Both the position numbers and the translations under genes were made by a program. Below the pieces are notes generated by a model. It did no database searches. It saw only the letters and a program-made list of their open reading frames with translations, and had not been told where the DNA came from. From CAZLIC01 sp964559535 (lineage in GTDB: Bacteria; Pseudomonadota; Alphaproteobacteria; Rhodobacterales; Rhodobacteraceae), in NCBI GenBank assembly GCA_964559535.1, contig CAZLIC010000012.1, positions 15,229 to 79,228 of the forward strand: a DNA stretch of 64,000 nt, in the 5' to 3' direction. Positions 17,154 to 26,353 of this stretch are shown here, in pieces; position 1 is the stretch's first letter, and every line of letters starts with the position of its first letter.

Positions 17154-19163
17154 ATGTCCGATACCTCGCCGATCCTCGCCTTGCCGCTGATCCAGCCCGC
17201 GCAGGCGCAAAAACACGTCACCCACAACGAGGCACTGCGGCTTTTGGACGTGCTGGTGCAGGCGGCCGCGCTGACGCGCGGCGCCAACACCCCGCCACCC
17301 ACGCCTGCCGCGGGCGACCGGCACATCACTGGCGCCGCGCCGACCGGAGCCTGGGCCGGGCAGCCTGGGCGCATTGCCGTGTGGGAGGATCCGTCGGGAT
17401 GGTTCTTCCTGACACCCGCAGAGGGTTGGACAGTGCATGTGGTGGCCGAGGATGCCGCCGTCACCTTCATCGACGGACAGTGGGTGGCCATGGCCGACCG
17501 CGCCCTGCGGGTGGCGCAACTGGGCATCGGCACCGATGCCGATACGACCAACCGGCTGGCTGTCGTTTCCCCTGCTACGCTTTTGACGCATGCCGGCGCG
17601 GGGCACCAGGTAAAGGTGAACAAGGCCGCGGCGGGCGATACGGCCAGCCTGCTGTTCCAGACCAACTTTTCGGGCCGAGCCGAGATGGGCACGACCCAGA
17701 CCGACGACTTCAGTGTGAAGGTCAGCAGCGACGGCCTGTTGTTTCGCGACGGGCTGAGCGTGGCGGCAGCGACGGGTGTGGTTTCGCTGCCGCAGGGCGT
17801 ACGGGTGGCCGACGGCGCGGCAGCGACCCCTGGCCTCGGCTTTGCCGCCGATACCGATACCGGATTGGTGCGTCCGGGTGCCGACCAGATCGGGCTTGTC
17901 ACAGGTGGCACGCAGCGCCTTCTGCTGTCGACCTCGGCGCTGACGCCCACGGTTCCGCTGCTTGCCCCCAATGGAACGGCCGCCTTGCCGTCCCTGTCAT
18001 TTTCGGGCGATACCAACACCGGCATGCTGTCGGCGGGGGCCGACCAGATTGGCTGGGCAACCGGCGGAACGCAGCGCCTTCTGCTGTCGACCTCGGCGCT
18101 GACGCCCACGGTTCCGCTGCTTGCCCCCAATGGAACGGCCGCCTTGCCGTCCCTGTCATTTTCGGGCGATACCAACACCGGCATGCTGTCGGCGGGGGCC
18201 GACCAGATTGGTTGGGCAACCGGCGGAACGCAGCGGCTGTTGCTGTCGACCTCGGCGCTGACGCCCACGGTTCCGGTGCTGGCGTCGTCGGGCAGCGCGG
18301 CGGCACCTTCGCTGTCTTTCTCGGGCGACACGAACACGGGCCTGTTCTCGCTTGGCGCCGATGTCATCGGCTTTGCCACGAACGGCGCCGAACGCATGAG
18401 GGTGGGCAACAACGGCCTGCAGATCGGCGACCCCGTTGCAAATGGCGTGTTCGGTGTCCTCAGGGTTGCCGCACTCAGCAGCGGAGGTGCGGCGACGGTT
18501 CATGTCTCGGCCTATGGCGCGGATGCAGGCGGCCCGGCGCTGCGGATGGGCAAGTCGCGGTCTGCCACCCTGGGCGGCTCGGACATCGTTCAGACGAATG
18601 ACGTGCTGGGCAGCGTGAACTTTCTAGGGTCCGACGGCACGACGATCAACAATCTTGGCGCGGACATCGTGTCGGTGGTCGTGGGTACCCCGGCCCTGGG
18701 GGACATCCGGGCGAACCTTCGGCTGAGGACGCGCGGCGCCGGGGGCGTTGCCGACCGGCTGGTGCTGGATGACACGGGGGCGGCGGTCACCGGGCGGCTG
18801 GCCGTGAACGGCTGCGCCGGTTGGGCGACAACGGTCATCATTGCCGACGACGCGGTGGCGACGGTCACGCCGGGCAGAACCGGCGGCTTTCTGGCCATGA
18901 CCTGTGGTGGCCAGTCCGGTGCGGCCTCGACCAACGAAGCCCTGTCGGCCCACATCTTCTTTGACTGCGGATCGACCGCCCCGGCCATCAGCAAGGGCAC
19001 CGGGTTTGCCAGCATCGGCGCAAACGTTGCCGTTGTGACGACCGACCTGACAGGCACCAGCGGCACCGACGGCAACGTCACGGTCAGCGCCCGCAACGAC
19101 GGCACGCTGAAAATCGAGAACAGATCGGGCGCGAGCGCGACCTTCAACCTCTGGGTGATGTGA
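17154..19163 (+). CDS. DUF2793 tail-fibre/spike-like protein with tandem repeats
   Basis: The protein is 669 aa. Residues 1-115 match DUF2793 (TSPILALPLIQPAQAQKHVT, then HNEALRLLD, with GRIAVWEDPSGW and FIDGQWV), a domain found in phage and gene-transfer-agent structural proteins. Residues of about 220-420 hold four copies of a 53-residue unit of the form LSFSGDTNTG-GADQIG-TGGTQRL, typical of trimeric phage fibre shafts. The C-terminal third is beta-rich. GGAGCGACC precedes the ATG. It is followed without a gap by a small partner gene and lies beside capsule export genes. In Rhodobacter capsulatus the RcGTA head-spike genes are, as I recall, similarly placed; that equivalence is inferred. Confidence 0.82.
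   Translation: MSDTSPILALPLIQPAQAQKHVTHNEALRLLDVLVQAAALTRGANTPPPTPAAGDRHITGAAPTGAWAGQPGRIAVWEDPSGWFFLTPAEGWTVHVVAEDAAVTFIDGQWVAMADRALRVAQLGIGTDADTTNRLAVVSPATLLTHAGAGHQVKVNKAAAGDTASLLFQTNFSGRAEMGTTQTDDFSVKVSSDGLLFRDGLSVAAATGVVSLPQGVRVADGAAATPGLGFAADTDTGLVRPGADQIGLVTGGTQRLLLSTSALTPTVPLLAPNGTAALPSLSFSGDTNTGMLSAGADQIGWATGGTQRLLLSTSALTPTVPLLAPNGTAALPSLSFSGDTNTGMLSAGADQIGWATGGTQRLLLSTSALTPTVPVLASSGSAAAPSLSFSGDTNTGLFSLGADVIGFATNGAERMRVGNNGLQIGDPVANGVFGVLRVAALSSGGAATVHVSAYGADAGGPALRMGKSRSATLGGSDIVQTNDVLGSVNFLGSDGTTINNLGADIVSVVVGTPALGDIRANLRLRTRGAGGVADRLVLDDTGAAVTGRLAVNGCAGWATTVIIADDAVATVTPGRTGGFLAMTCGGQSGAASTNEALSAHIFFDCGSTAPAISKGTGFASIGANVAVVTTDLTGTSGTDGNVTVSARNDGTLKIENRSGASATFNLWVM
17910..18386 (+). 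repeat. 159-bp in-frame tandem repeat, three copies
   Basis: Copies begin at 17910, 18069 and 18228. Copies one and two differ at a single base out of 159 (C to T near 18212). Copy three matches for roughly its first 48 bases and then diverges while keeping the protein motif. A fourth, more diverged protein-level unit precedes them. The near-identity points to a recent duplication or gene conversion inside the spike gene. Confidence 0.95.
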
Positions 19164-19597
19164 TGGACCTTTACACGGCCGAAAACCTTGGCGGAACGAT
19201 GTGGCGCGTGACCGATGGCGCCGCGTCATGGACGGTCAGCCTCCGCGCCGACAACAACGTGGCGGCTGCGGCCATTGCCGTGGTGGCCGAGATGCTGACA
19301 CCTGATCCGGCCGTGCTTGCCGCGCAGGCCGCCGCGGCCCGCAACTTTGGGGCGCGGGAAGAGTGCCGCCGCCGCATCCTGGCCGTGGTGCCCGAAACGG
19401 CGCAGGTGAACCTGACCGCTGCCGCGGCCGCCGACCTGCTGTCGCCTGCGGATCTGGCCACGTTCAAGGCCGGGCTGGGCTGGATTGCCGCCATGCGCGC
19501 CGCATGGGGACAGATTGCGGCCAGCGGACAGCCGGTGGAAACCGCGGAGTGGCCCGCGCCCGGCGCGGCAATTGCCGAACTGGCCGCCCGGTTCTGA
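19163..19597 (+). CDS. Small protein downstream of the spike gene, unknown
   Basis: The 144-residue protein has no signal peptide. It starts MDLYTAENLGGTMWRVTDG and has an Ala-rich helical middle (VLAAQAAAARNFGAREECRRRI) and an acidic/Trp-containing tail. Its ATG overlaps the spike gene stop (TGATG; a GTG three bases upstream is also possible). Phage fibre genes often carry a short downstream chaperone or second spike component, and the size and coupling fit. I do not recognise the family with certainty. Confidence 0.75.
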   Translation: MDLYTAENLGGTMWRVTDGAASWTVSLRADNNVAAAAIAVVAEMLTPDPAVLAAQAAAARNFGAREECRRRILAVVPETAQVNLTAAAAADLLSPADLATFKAGLGWIAAMRAAWGQIAASGQPVETAEWPAPGAAIAELAARF

Positions 19598-19629
19598 GGC
19601 CGGGCGGACGACGCCCGGCGCGGCAGACG

Positions 19630-20757
19630 TCAGCCGGAAGCGGCGGTGTCGACAGTGCGGGCCAGCCCGAACACGCTGCCGACGAGCTGCGAGATGGTGT
19701 TGAAGGCGGTGACCGGGCTTTCCGAGAAGTACACCACATCGTCGGGGTTGATGTGGAACTTGCGGGCGCTGAACAGGCCGTCGGCGCTGGTCATGTTGAT
19801 CACGAAGATGGTCCGTTCGGCCTCGGGGCCGGTCAGGCCATCGGCCACCGCCGTGCGCGCGTACTGCCGCAGCACCAGGATCGCCTTGGGATCTCCGCGT
19901 GTGTCGTTCACGCCGCCGATGGCGGCAACGGCATCCAGCGCGGTGGGCTGGTCGTTGGGAAAGGGCATGATCTGCTCTTTGCCGGCGGCACCCAGCGCGA
20001 TGAAGCTGCGGTCATCGGTCTCGACAATCACCCGGTCGCCACCGCGCAGGACGGTGTCGAGTTCGGGGGTCTCGTACAGGCGGTCCAGCGTGGTGACGTA
20101 CATCGACCCGCCCCGCGCCAGCCGCACGATGGGCTGGGGCAGCGTTTCCGACACGCCGCCCCCCGCAGCCAGCAGGTTGAGCACCGTCATGGACCCGTCG
20201 GTGATGGGGTAGGTTCCGGGGCGGCCGACGGCGCCGATCAGGTCGACCGAATTGTTGCGGCCGGGAACCGCGGACAGCTGCACCTGCGCCGAGGGCGCGA
20301 TCAGCGTCAGCCGGTCCTGAATCTCCATGCGGGCGGCCTCGGGCGTGCGCCCGGCCACCTCGACCCGGTCAAGGTAGGGCACGAAGATGCGGCCATCGGG
20401 CGCGACGGTGATGGCGTTCAGACCCACCTGGCGCGCGCCAGTTGGTGCCAGCAGCGAGGTTTCGGTGTTGTCCCAGACAACCAGGTTCAGCACGTCACCG
20501 GGGCGGATGGTGGTGGACGAACGCCCGCCGCCCCCCGAAAGCCAGCCGCCGCGCGGCGACTTACCGGTGGACGGCCAGTGTGCGACCCGGTCGACAAAGT
20601 TTGCCGTGACTTCATAGACGGCGTAGTCCTGCGTTTCATCCTTGGCGGCCGAGGCGATGATCGCCCCGCCGTTCGCGGCACCACGCGGAAGACTGCAGGC
20701 CGCCAGCCACGCCGAACCAGCCAGGAGCACAAAGCTGCGCCGAGGAAGCCTAGTCAT
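19630..20757 (-). CDS. Polysaccharide export lipoprotein (OPX, Wza/KpsD family)
   Basis: The 375-aa outer-membrane export protein has the signal MTRLPRRSFVLLAGSAWLAAC with a lipobox LAAC (Cys21); the RRSFVLL stretch also resembles a Tat motif. The polysaccharide export domain starts near RPGDVLNLVVWDN, and SLBB repeats follow (VDLIGAVGRPGTYPI; VYFSESPVTAF near the end). It should form the outer-membrane or periplasmic part of the capsule channel fed by the KpsMTE-like proteins encoded at 23.7-27.1 kb. It follows galE on the same strand after 132 nt. Confidence 0.9.
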   Translation of the reverse strand: MTRLPRRSFVLLAGSAWLAACSLPRGAANGGAIIASAAKDETQDYAVYEVTANFVDRVAHWPSTGKSPRGGWLSGGGGRSSTTIRPGDVLNLVVWDNTETSLLAPTGARQVGLNAITVAPDGRIFVPYLDRVEVAGRTPEAARMEIQDRLTLIAPSAQVQLSAVPGRNNSVDLIGAVGRPGTYPITDGSMTVLNLLAAGGGVSETLPQPIVRLARGGSMYVTTLDRLYETPELDTVLRGGDRVIVETDDRSFIALGAAGKEQIMPFPNDQPTALDAVAAIGGVNDTRGDPKAILVLRQYARTAVADGLTGPEAERTIFVINMTSADGLFSARKFHINPDDVVYFSESPVTAFNTISQLVGSVFGLARTVDTAASG

Positions 20758-20889
20758 TCACATCTCCTGATCCGGCAGAGAACCACGCGGCCAAAGCATG
20801 TGCCGGAACCGCCGCAGGTTACATTCGTGCTGTGTCGCGTCAACGCCCAGTGCTTGCGCACAGGCCCGCCCCGCACAACGAGTAGGCGG

Positions 20890-21876
20890 TCAGCCGCCAT
20901 ATCCACCCGCCTGCTGCCAGGCCCAGGCGTCCGCAATCATCTGCCGCATGGTCGACCGCCCGGGCGTCCATCCCAGCTCGGCACGCGCGCGGGCGCTGCC
21001 GCAGACCAGCCGCACCGCGTCACCGGGGCGCCGCGGACCCTCTACCATCGGGACGGCCCGGTTGGTGACGCTGCGCGCCTGATCCACCACTTCGCGCACC
21101 GAAAAGCCATGGCCGGTGCCCAGGCAGAACACCCGGCTGCCGCGGCCCGCCTGCAGCCAGCGCAACCCCGCCACATGGGCATCGACAAGGTCCGCCACAT
21201 GCACATAGTCGCGGATCGGTGTGCCGTCGGCAGTGGGGTAGTCGGTGCCGTGCAGGGTAAGCGCAGGCCGCCTGCCCGCCACGGCATCCAGCATCAGCGG
21301 GATCAGGTGCGTTTCGGGCTGGTGCCATTCGCCCACCTCGCCCGCAGGGTCGGCGCCTGCCACGTTGAAGTAGCGGAAGATCACCGCATTCAGGCCGGCC
21401 GAACGGCCAAAGTCGCGCAGCATCTCCTCGATCGCGCGCTTGCTGGCGCCATAGGGGTTGATCGGGGCCTGCGGCGTGTCTTCATCGACCGAAACACCGT
21501 CAGGCTCGCCGTAGGTGGCGCAGGTGGAGGAGAAGATGACATCCTTCACGCCGGCCGCCAGGGCCGCCTCGATCAGGTTCAGCGAACCCTGCACGTTGCC
21601 GCGCCAGTACTTGCCGGGGTTCGCCATGGCTTCTCCGACCAGCGACAGGGCGGCGAAGTGCATCACCGCCACCGGGCGCCAGCTGTCGAAGGCGGCAGCA
21701 AGGCTGTCGGGGTTCAGAAGGTCACCTTCGTGCAGCGGGCCGAACTTCACCGCCTGCCGCCAGCCGGTTGACAGGTTGTCGAAGGTGACAGGAACGAAGC
21801 CCGCGCGCGCCAGCGCCTTGCAGGCGTGCGACCCGATGTAGCCCGCGCCCCCCGTGACCAGAACGTGTTCCGCCAT
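20890..21876 (-). CDS. galE: UDP-glucose 4-epimerase
   Basis: The 328-aa extended short-chain dehydrogenase interconverts UDP-glucose and UDP-galactose. The NAD motif GGAGYIGSH is at residues 9-17, the catalytic Ser/Thr region is SSTCATYG, and the catalytic tyrosine is in NPYGASKRAIE. It lies within the capsule export cluster and diverges from kdsD, which suggests galactose-containing surface sugar. Confidence 0.95.
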   Translation of the reverse strand: MAEHVLVTGGAGYIGSHACKALARAGFVPVTFDNLSTGWRQAVKFGPLHEGDLLNPDSLAAAFDSWRPVAVMHFAALSLVGEAMANPGKYWRGNVQGSLNLIEAALAAGVKDVIFSSTCATYGEPDGVSVDEDTPQAPINPYGASKRAIEEMLRDFGRSAGLNAVIFRYFNVAGADPAGEVGEWHQPETHLIPLMLDAVAGRRPALTLHGTDYPTADGTPIRDYVHVADLVDAHVAGLRWLQAGRGSRVFCLGTGHGFSVREVVDQARSVTNRAVPMVEGPRRPGDAVRLVCGSARARAELGWTPGRSTMRQMIADAWAWQQAGGYGG

Positions 21877-21972
21877 GCCAAACCCCTGCCGGTTGCCGCC
21901 AAGACCATTGCCGGGGGCGCAGAGTCAAGCGCACGGCTTGGCAATTCTGCCTTCAAGCGGCTATCTGGGGGC

Positions 21973-22938
21973 ATGCAGCCAGCGCCCGACACCCCCCGCA
22001 CCCTGGAAACCGCCGCCCGCGTCTTGCGGATCGAGGGTGAGGCGGTGTTGGCGCTGGCGGCCGCGCTGCCGGACGGGCTGGCGCAGGCGGTGGACCGGGT
22101 GCTGGCATGCCGGGGCCGGGTGATCGTGTCCGGAATCGGCAAGTCGGGCCATGTGGCACGCAAGATTGCCGCCACATTCTCGTCCACCGGGACGCCCGCG
22201 CTGTTTGTCCACCCCGCCGAGGCCAGCCACGGCGACCTGGGCGCCATCACCGAGACCGACCTGTGCCTGGTCCTGTCGAATTCGGGCGAAACGTCGGAAC
22301 TGTCGGACCTGATCGCGCATACGCGGCGGTTCGGCATCGGGCTGATCGCCATGACCGGCGGCGCCGACAGCACGCTGGGGCGGGCGGCGGACCTGACGCT
22401 GGCGATGCCTGCCGCACCGGAGGCCTGCATCATCGGACTGGCGCCGACCACCTCGACGACCATGGCGATGGCGCTGGGCGACGCGCTGGCGGTTGCGGTG
22501 ATGGAGCGGCGCGGGTTTGCACCGGGCGACTTTCACGCGTTCCACCCTGGCGGGCGGCTGGGGGCCAGGCTGGTACGGGTCGACCGGCTGATGCGGACGG
22601 ATTCGCTGCCGCTGGTCCCCGACGACCAGCCGATGGCGGAGGTGCTGGACGCGATGACGCAGGGCGGCGCCGGAATTGCCGGGCTGATGCGCGCGGGGCG
22701 GCTGGTAGGCGTGATCACCGACGGCGATCTGCGGCGCAACGCACGGGGGCTGCTGGAGCGGCGGGCGCAGGACGTGGCAACGATGGCGCCCCTGACCGCA
22801 CCGCCGGGCATGCTGGCATCCGAGGCAGTGGCGGTGATGAATGCGCGCAAGATCACGCAGCTGTTCGTGGTGCAGGACGGCACGCCTGTGGGTCTGCTGC
22901 ACATCCATGATTGCCTGCGCGCGGGGGTGGGCGGATGA
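21973..22938 (+). CDS. kdsD: Arabinose-5-phosphate isomerase (KpsF/GutQ/KdsD)
   Basis: The 321-aa protein has an N-terminal SIS domain (RVIVSGIGKSGHVARKIA, LSNSGETSEL, HPGGRLGARL) and two C-terminal CBS domains. It makes arabinose 5-phosphate, the first step to Kdo. I chose the ATG at 21973 (MQPAPDTPRT); the upstream extension has no family match. Its stop overlaps kdsB (ATGA). A paralogue in capsule loci is called kpsF, and this copy fits that role. Confidence 0.95.
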   Translation: MQPAPDTPRTLETAARVLRIEGEAVLALAAALPDGLAQAVDRVLACRGRVIVSGIGKSGHVARKIAATFSSTGTPALFVHPAEASHGDLGAITETDLCLVLSNSGETSELSDLIAHTRRFGIGLIAMTGGADSTLGRAADLTLAMPAAPEACIIGLAPTTSTTMAMALGDALAVAVMERRGFAPGDFHAFHPGGRLGARLVRVDRLMRTDSLPLVPDDQPMAEVLDAMTQGGAGIAGLMRAGRLVGVITDGDLRRNARGLLERRAQDVATMAPLTAPPGMLASEAVAVMNARKITQLFVVQDGTPVGLLHIHDCLRAGVGG

Positions 22939-23720
22939 AGATTGTGGTGCTGATCCCGGCGCGGTTCGCGTCGTCGCGCTATCCGGGCAAGCCGCTGGTC
23001 ATGCTGCGGGGCGCAGACGGCGTGGCGAAGTCGCTGGTACGGCGAACCTGGGAAGCCGGCGTGGCCGTGCCCGGCGTGGCCGAAGTGCATGTACTGACCG
23101 ACGATGACCGCATCGCCGACCATGCGCGCGGATTCGGGGCTTCGGTGGTGATGACGCCCGACACCTGTGCCAACGGCACCGAGCGCTGCGCGGCGGCGGT
23201 GATGCAGGGGGACGTGACGGGCGACTTGTTCGTCAACCTTCAGGGGGATGCCCCGCTGACGCCACCGTCCTTTGTTTCGGCGCTGATTGACAGCATGTCA
23301 CAGGGGTCGATGCCGCCCATGGCCACGCCGGTGATCCGCTGCGACAGCGAAACGCTGGCGATGTTCCGGGCCGACCGCGCCGCTGGGCGCGTGGGCGGCA
23401 CCACGGTCGTCTTTGCGCAGAACCGCCGGGCGCTGTACTTCTCGAAAGAGGTCATCCCCTTCGCCGCGCCCGAGGCCGACCCGGTGCCGGTGTTCCATCA
23501 CGTTGGCCTTTACGCCTATCGTCCCGATGCCCTGCGCGCCTACCCGGACTGGGCACCAGGGCCGCTGGAGCGGCTGGAGGGGCTGGAGCAGCTGCGGTTT
23601 CTGGAGAACGGTGTGGAGATCGTCTGCGTCGAGGTGGCGCCGGGAGACCGGATGTTCTGGGAGATCAACAACCCCGTCGACGTGGCACGTGTCGAGGCGG
23701 CGCTGGCGTCACGCCGCTGA
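22935..23720 (+). CDS. kdsB: CMP-Kdo synthetase
   Basis: The 261-aa cytidylyltransferase activates Kdo with CTP. It begins MKIVVLIPARFASSRYPGKPL, with the nucleotide-binding loop PARFASSRYPGKP and the metal site LQGDAPL. The C-terminus has the expected EINNPVDVARVE. It is coupled to kdsD by a 4-nt overlap. In group-2-type capsule loci (KpsU) it makes the Kdo linker on the lipid anchor; lipopolysaccharide synthesis is the alternative use. Confidence 0.95.
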   Translation: MKIVVLIPARFASSRYPGKPLVMLRGADGVAKSLVRRTWEAGVAVPGVAEVHVLTDDDRIADHARGFGASVVMTPDTCANGTERCAAAVMQGDVTGDLFVNLQGDAPLTPPSFVSALIDSMSQGSMPPMATPVIRCDSETLAMFRADRAAGRVGGTTVVFAQNRRALYFSKEVIPFAAPEADPVPVFHHVGLYAYRPDALRAYPDWAPGPLERLEGLEQLRFLENGVEIVCVEVAPGDRMFWEINNPVDVARVEAALASRR

Positions 23721-23745
23721 TCGATGTCGCCCCCGGGGGGCACCG

Positions 23746-24561
23746 TCACATCAGCTCGATCATCTCGCGCCAGTAGCGGCGCATGAAGAAGAACGAGACC
23801 GGGAGCAGCAGCGCGATGATGATGGCGATGTAGGTGACCGACACATACGGGGCGTCATAGGTCGGAAAGATGCCGCGCCGCATCAGGCCGACCATGTGGA
23901 CAGCCGGGTTCCACGACAGCCAGTCCCGATACGGCAGCGGGACCGTTTCGTACAGGTAGACAATCGCCGAGAACAGGAAAAGCGGGCGCGTGACCACGGA
24001 CCACACCTGTTCGTACAGGGGAAGAAATGTCAGCAGCAGGCAGTTGATCGAGCCGACGGCCAGCCCGGCACAGAACGACAGCGTCAGGGCCAGCGCGATG
24101 CTGCCATAGTCAAAGAACACGCTCAGGTCGTAGATCTCGACGATCGCGACAAGCACGAAGGCGTAGACGAGGGCCTTGGTGGCGACGGCAAGGATGAACC
24201 GGGCCATCAGGGCGTGCAGGAAGGTGACGCCCGGATAGGCCAGGAGCGGCCGCGAGAAACGGATGGATGTCGACACCCGCTTGGCCGTTTCCAGGAAGAA
24301 GGCAAAGGGCAGGATGCCGGACGCATAGAACAGCGGGAAGTTGTTGCCCAGCGGTGGCGACCGGAAAAAAAGCTGCAGGATCATGGTGATTACGATGATT
24401 TCGATCACCGGGTCCAGGACTTCCCAAAGGTAGCCCAGGGCCGTGCGGCCATTGGTCATGGACACCTCGCGCAGGATCAGCGCCGCGGTCACGCGGAGAG
24501 ATCCGGCCTGGCGCGGCGTCTGCGGCTGTTTGCCGATGGCCTGCATTGCGTTGTCTGGCAT
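23746..24561 (-). CDS. Capsule ABC transporter permease (KpsM/Wzm-like)
   Basis: The 271-aa inner-membrane permease of the ABC-2 type has about six hydrophobic segments, the N-terminal LILREV...GYLWEVLDPVIEI typical of KpsM/CtrC, and PLFLFSAIVYLYETVPLPYR, with WNPAVHMVGLMRRGIF near the end. It moves lipid-linked polysaccharide with the KpsT-like ATPase. The start at 24561 (MPDNAMQAIG) is preceded by AGCAGGA very close to the ATG; the ATG at 24546 is an alternative. It diverges from the kpsE-like gene, an unusual split of the export set. Confidence 0.9.
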   Translation of the reverse strand: MPDNAMQAIGKQPQTPRQAGSLRVTAALILREVSMTNGRTALGYLWEVLDPVIEIIVITMILQLFFRSPPLGNNFPLFYASGILPFAFFLETAKRVSTSIRFSRPLLAYPGVTFLHALMARFILAVATKALVYAFVLVAIVEIYDLSVFFDYGSIALALTLSFCAGLAVGSINCLLLTFLPLYEQVWSVVTRPLFLFSAIVYLYETVPLPYRDWLSWNPAVHMVGLMRRGIFPTYDAPYVSVTYIAIIIALLLPVSFFFMRRYWREMIELM

Positions 24562-24639
24562 TCCTGCTGGGTTGGGAGTATTCTTGTCAGAACCGCAGCG
24601 CTTCGATTCTGCGCAGCAGCATAGACGAAAGGCCCGCAT

Positions 24640-26343
24640 TTGGAAGACCAGCCAGGCCGAACCGATCAGGTTCCTTCCGAGGGTTCGACTCACGAAGACA
24701 GCGAGCAGGCACGGCGGCGCCGGGAACGGCAGGCCGCCCGCGAGCGCGAGATGATCGAGCGGCGCGCGGCGCGCAAGCGGGGCGGCGCAGCAGATAGCCC
24801 GGACGCCGACAACCGGCCGGAGGCGGTGGCGGATGAAAGCCCGGCGCTTTCGTCCGTTGCCGCTGTGGCGGCCGTGCAGCCTGAAACGCAGGCCAAACCA
24901 GCCCCGGCCATGGCCGCCGACCCGTCGGCCGCTGCCGCACCGCAAGTCGGCACGGCTTCCATGTCGGCCAAGGTCGTTCCCCTGCGGCCCGAAGATCCGG
25001 GCGGTGACACGTCCCGCCGCACTGCCGGTCCGGCCGCCGGCAAGGCGCCGCCACCGTCAGCACGTCGACTTAGCCTGAAGGCGGTCGCCGAAGAGCCGGT
25101 CTCCGCGCGCCCGACGCCGCCCGTTGCCTCGCCCAAGCCAGCGAAGGCGCCGCCCGCTGCGCCGGTGGTTGCGCCGCCTGCGGCGCGCCCCGCCGCCGCA
25201 CCAGCGGCACAAATGCGCCCGCAGGTTCCCCTGGCCGGACCTGCGAAGCTGCGGACGCGCCATGCAGTGATGCTGTCGAGCTTCGTTCTGGGCGTGATCC
25301 TGCCCTCGATCCTGGTGGCCTGGTACATGTGGGGCGTTGCGCTGGACCAATACGCGTCCAAGGTCGGCTTCTCGGTGCAGCGGGACGAGACGGGATCGGC
25401 GGTCGAGCTCTTGGGCGGGATTACCGAGCTTTCGGGCAGTTCCAGCACCGACACCGACATCCTGTACAAGTACATTCAAAGCCGCGAGCTGATCGAGACG
25501 GTCAATGCGCGCCTGAACCTGGTGGACATGTTCACCCGGCCGGAAGACCCGATGTACACGATGGCGCCCAACCCGACGATCGAGGACATCGAGGCGCACT
25601 GGAGCCGGGTTGTCAAAGTCTTCTACGATACCGCGAGTTTCCTCATCGAGGTACGGGCCGTGGCGTTCCGTCCCGAGGATTCGAAGGCGATCACCGAACT
25701 CATCCTGGCCGAGAGCACGCGGACGCTGAACGAACTGGCCGCGGCGGGCCGGGCCGACGCGACGCGCTATGCGCGCGAGGAGCTGGAGGTTTCCAAGACG
25801 CGGCTGCGCCAAGCGCGGCAGGCGCTGACAAGCTTCCGCGTGCGAAACCAGATCGTCGACCCCACCGCCGACGTACAGGGGAGGATGGGCCTTCTGAACA
25901 GCCTGATGTCGCAGCAGGCCACCGCGCTGATCGAGCTTGACCTGGTGGCGGCGACGGCCGGGCCAAGCGATCCGCGCTACGTTCAGGCCCAGCGTCGCGT
26001 CGATGTGATCGAGGCGCGGCTGCGCGAAGAACGCGCCCGGTTCGGCGACCAGCCCGCGGCCGAGGACGAACGCTATGCCGACATTGTGGCCGAGTTCGAG
26101 TCGCTGTCGGTCGATCTGGAATTCGCGCAGCAGGCCTACCTGACCTCGCTGGCCACCTATGATGCCGCCGTCGCGGAAGCACAGCGCAAGTCGCGCTACC
26201 TGGCGACCTATCTTCCGCCCACGCTGGCCGAGCGGCCCGAATTCCCCAGCCGCCTGCTGGTCTTCGCGCTGGCGACCGGTGCGTTCTTCGCGATCTGGTC
26301 GATTGCCGTGCTGGTCTACTACACGCTGCGCGACCGGGTGTGA
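24640..26343 (+). CDS. Capsule export co-polymerase (KpsE/CtrB-like) with long disordered N-terminus
   Basis: This protein of about 567 aa has two membrane segments: SSFVLGVILPSILVAWYMW (about 210-230) and LVFALATGAFFAIWSIAVLVYY near the C-terminus. The coiled periplasmic domain between them (ARYAREELEVSKTRLRQAR and similar) is characteristic of PCP-3 proteins linking the inner-membrane ABC exporter to the OPX lipoprotein. The first 200 residues are cytoplasmic, charged, then Ala/Pro-rich, and much longer than in KpsE. The start at 24640 is TTG with GAAAGG upstream; the ATG at 24751 would give a shorter form. The start is uncertain, the family is not. Confidence 0.88.
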   Translation: MEDQPGRTDQVPSEGSTHEDSEQARRRRERQAAREREMIERRAARKRGGAADSPDADNRPEAVADESPALSSVAAVAAVQPETQAKPAPAMAADPSAAAAPQVGTASMSAKVVPLRPEDPGGDTSRRTAGPAAGKAPPPSARRLSLKAVAEEPVSARPTPPVASPKPAKAPPAAPVVAPPAARPAAAPAAQMRPQVPLAGPAKLRTRHAVMLSSFVLGVILPSILVAWYMWGVALDQYASKVGFSVQRDETGSAVELLGGITELSGSSSTDTDILYKYIQSRELIETVNARLNLVDMFTRPEDPMYTMAPNPTIEDIEAHWSRVVKVFYDTASFLIEVRAVAFRPEDSKAITELILAESTRTLNELAAAGRADATRYAREELEVSKTRLRQARQALTSFRVRNQIVDPTADVQGRMGLLNSLMSQQATALIELDLVAATAGPSDPRYVQAQRRVDVIEARLREERARFGDQPAAEDERYADIVAEFESLSVDLEFAQQAYLTSLATYDAAVAEAQRKSRYLATYLPPTLAERPEFPSRLLVFALATGAFFAIWSIAVLVYYTLRDRV

Positions 26344-26353
26344 CGAGGCTGGC

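Noticed and set aside
17075..18412. 445-codon minus-strand frame with repetitive SAPADSMPVLVSPEND blocks
   Set aside because: It mirrors the tandem repeats of the plus-strand spike gene, which has the DUF2793 domain and a ribosome site.
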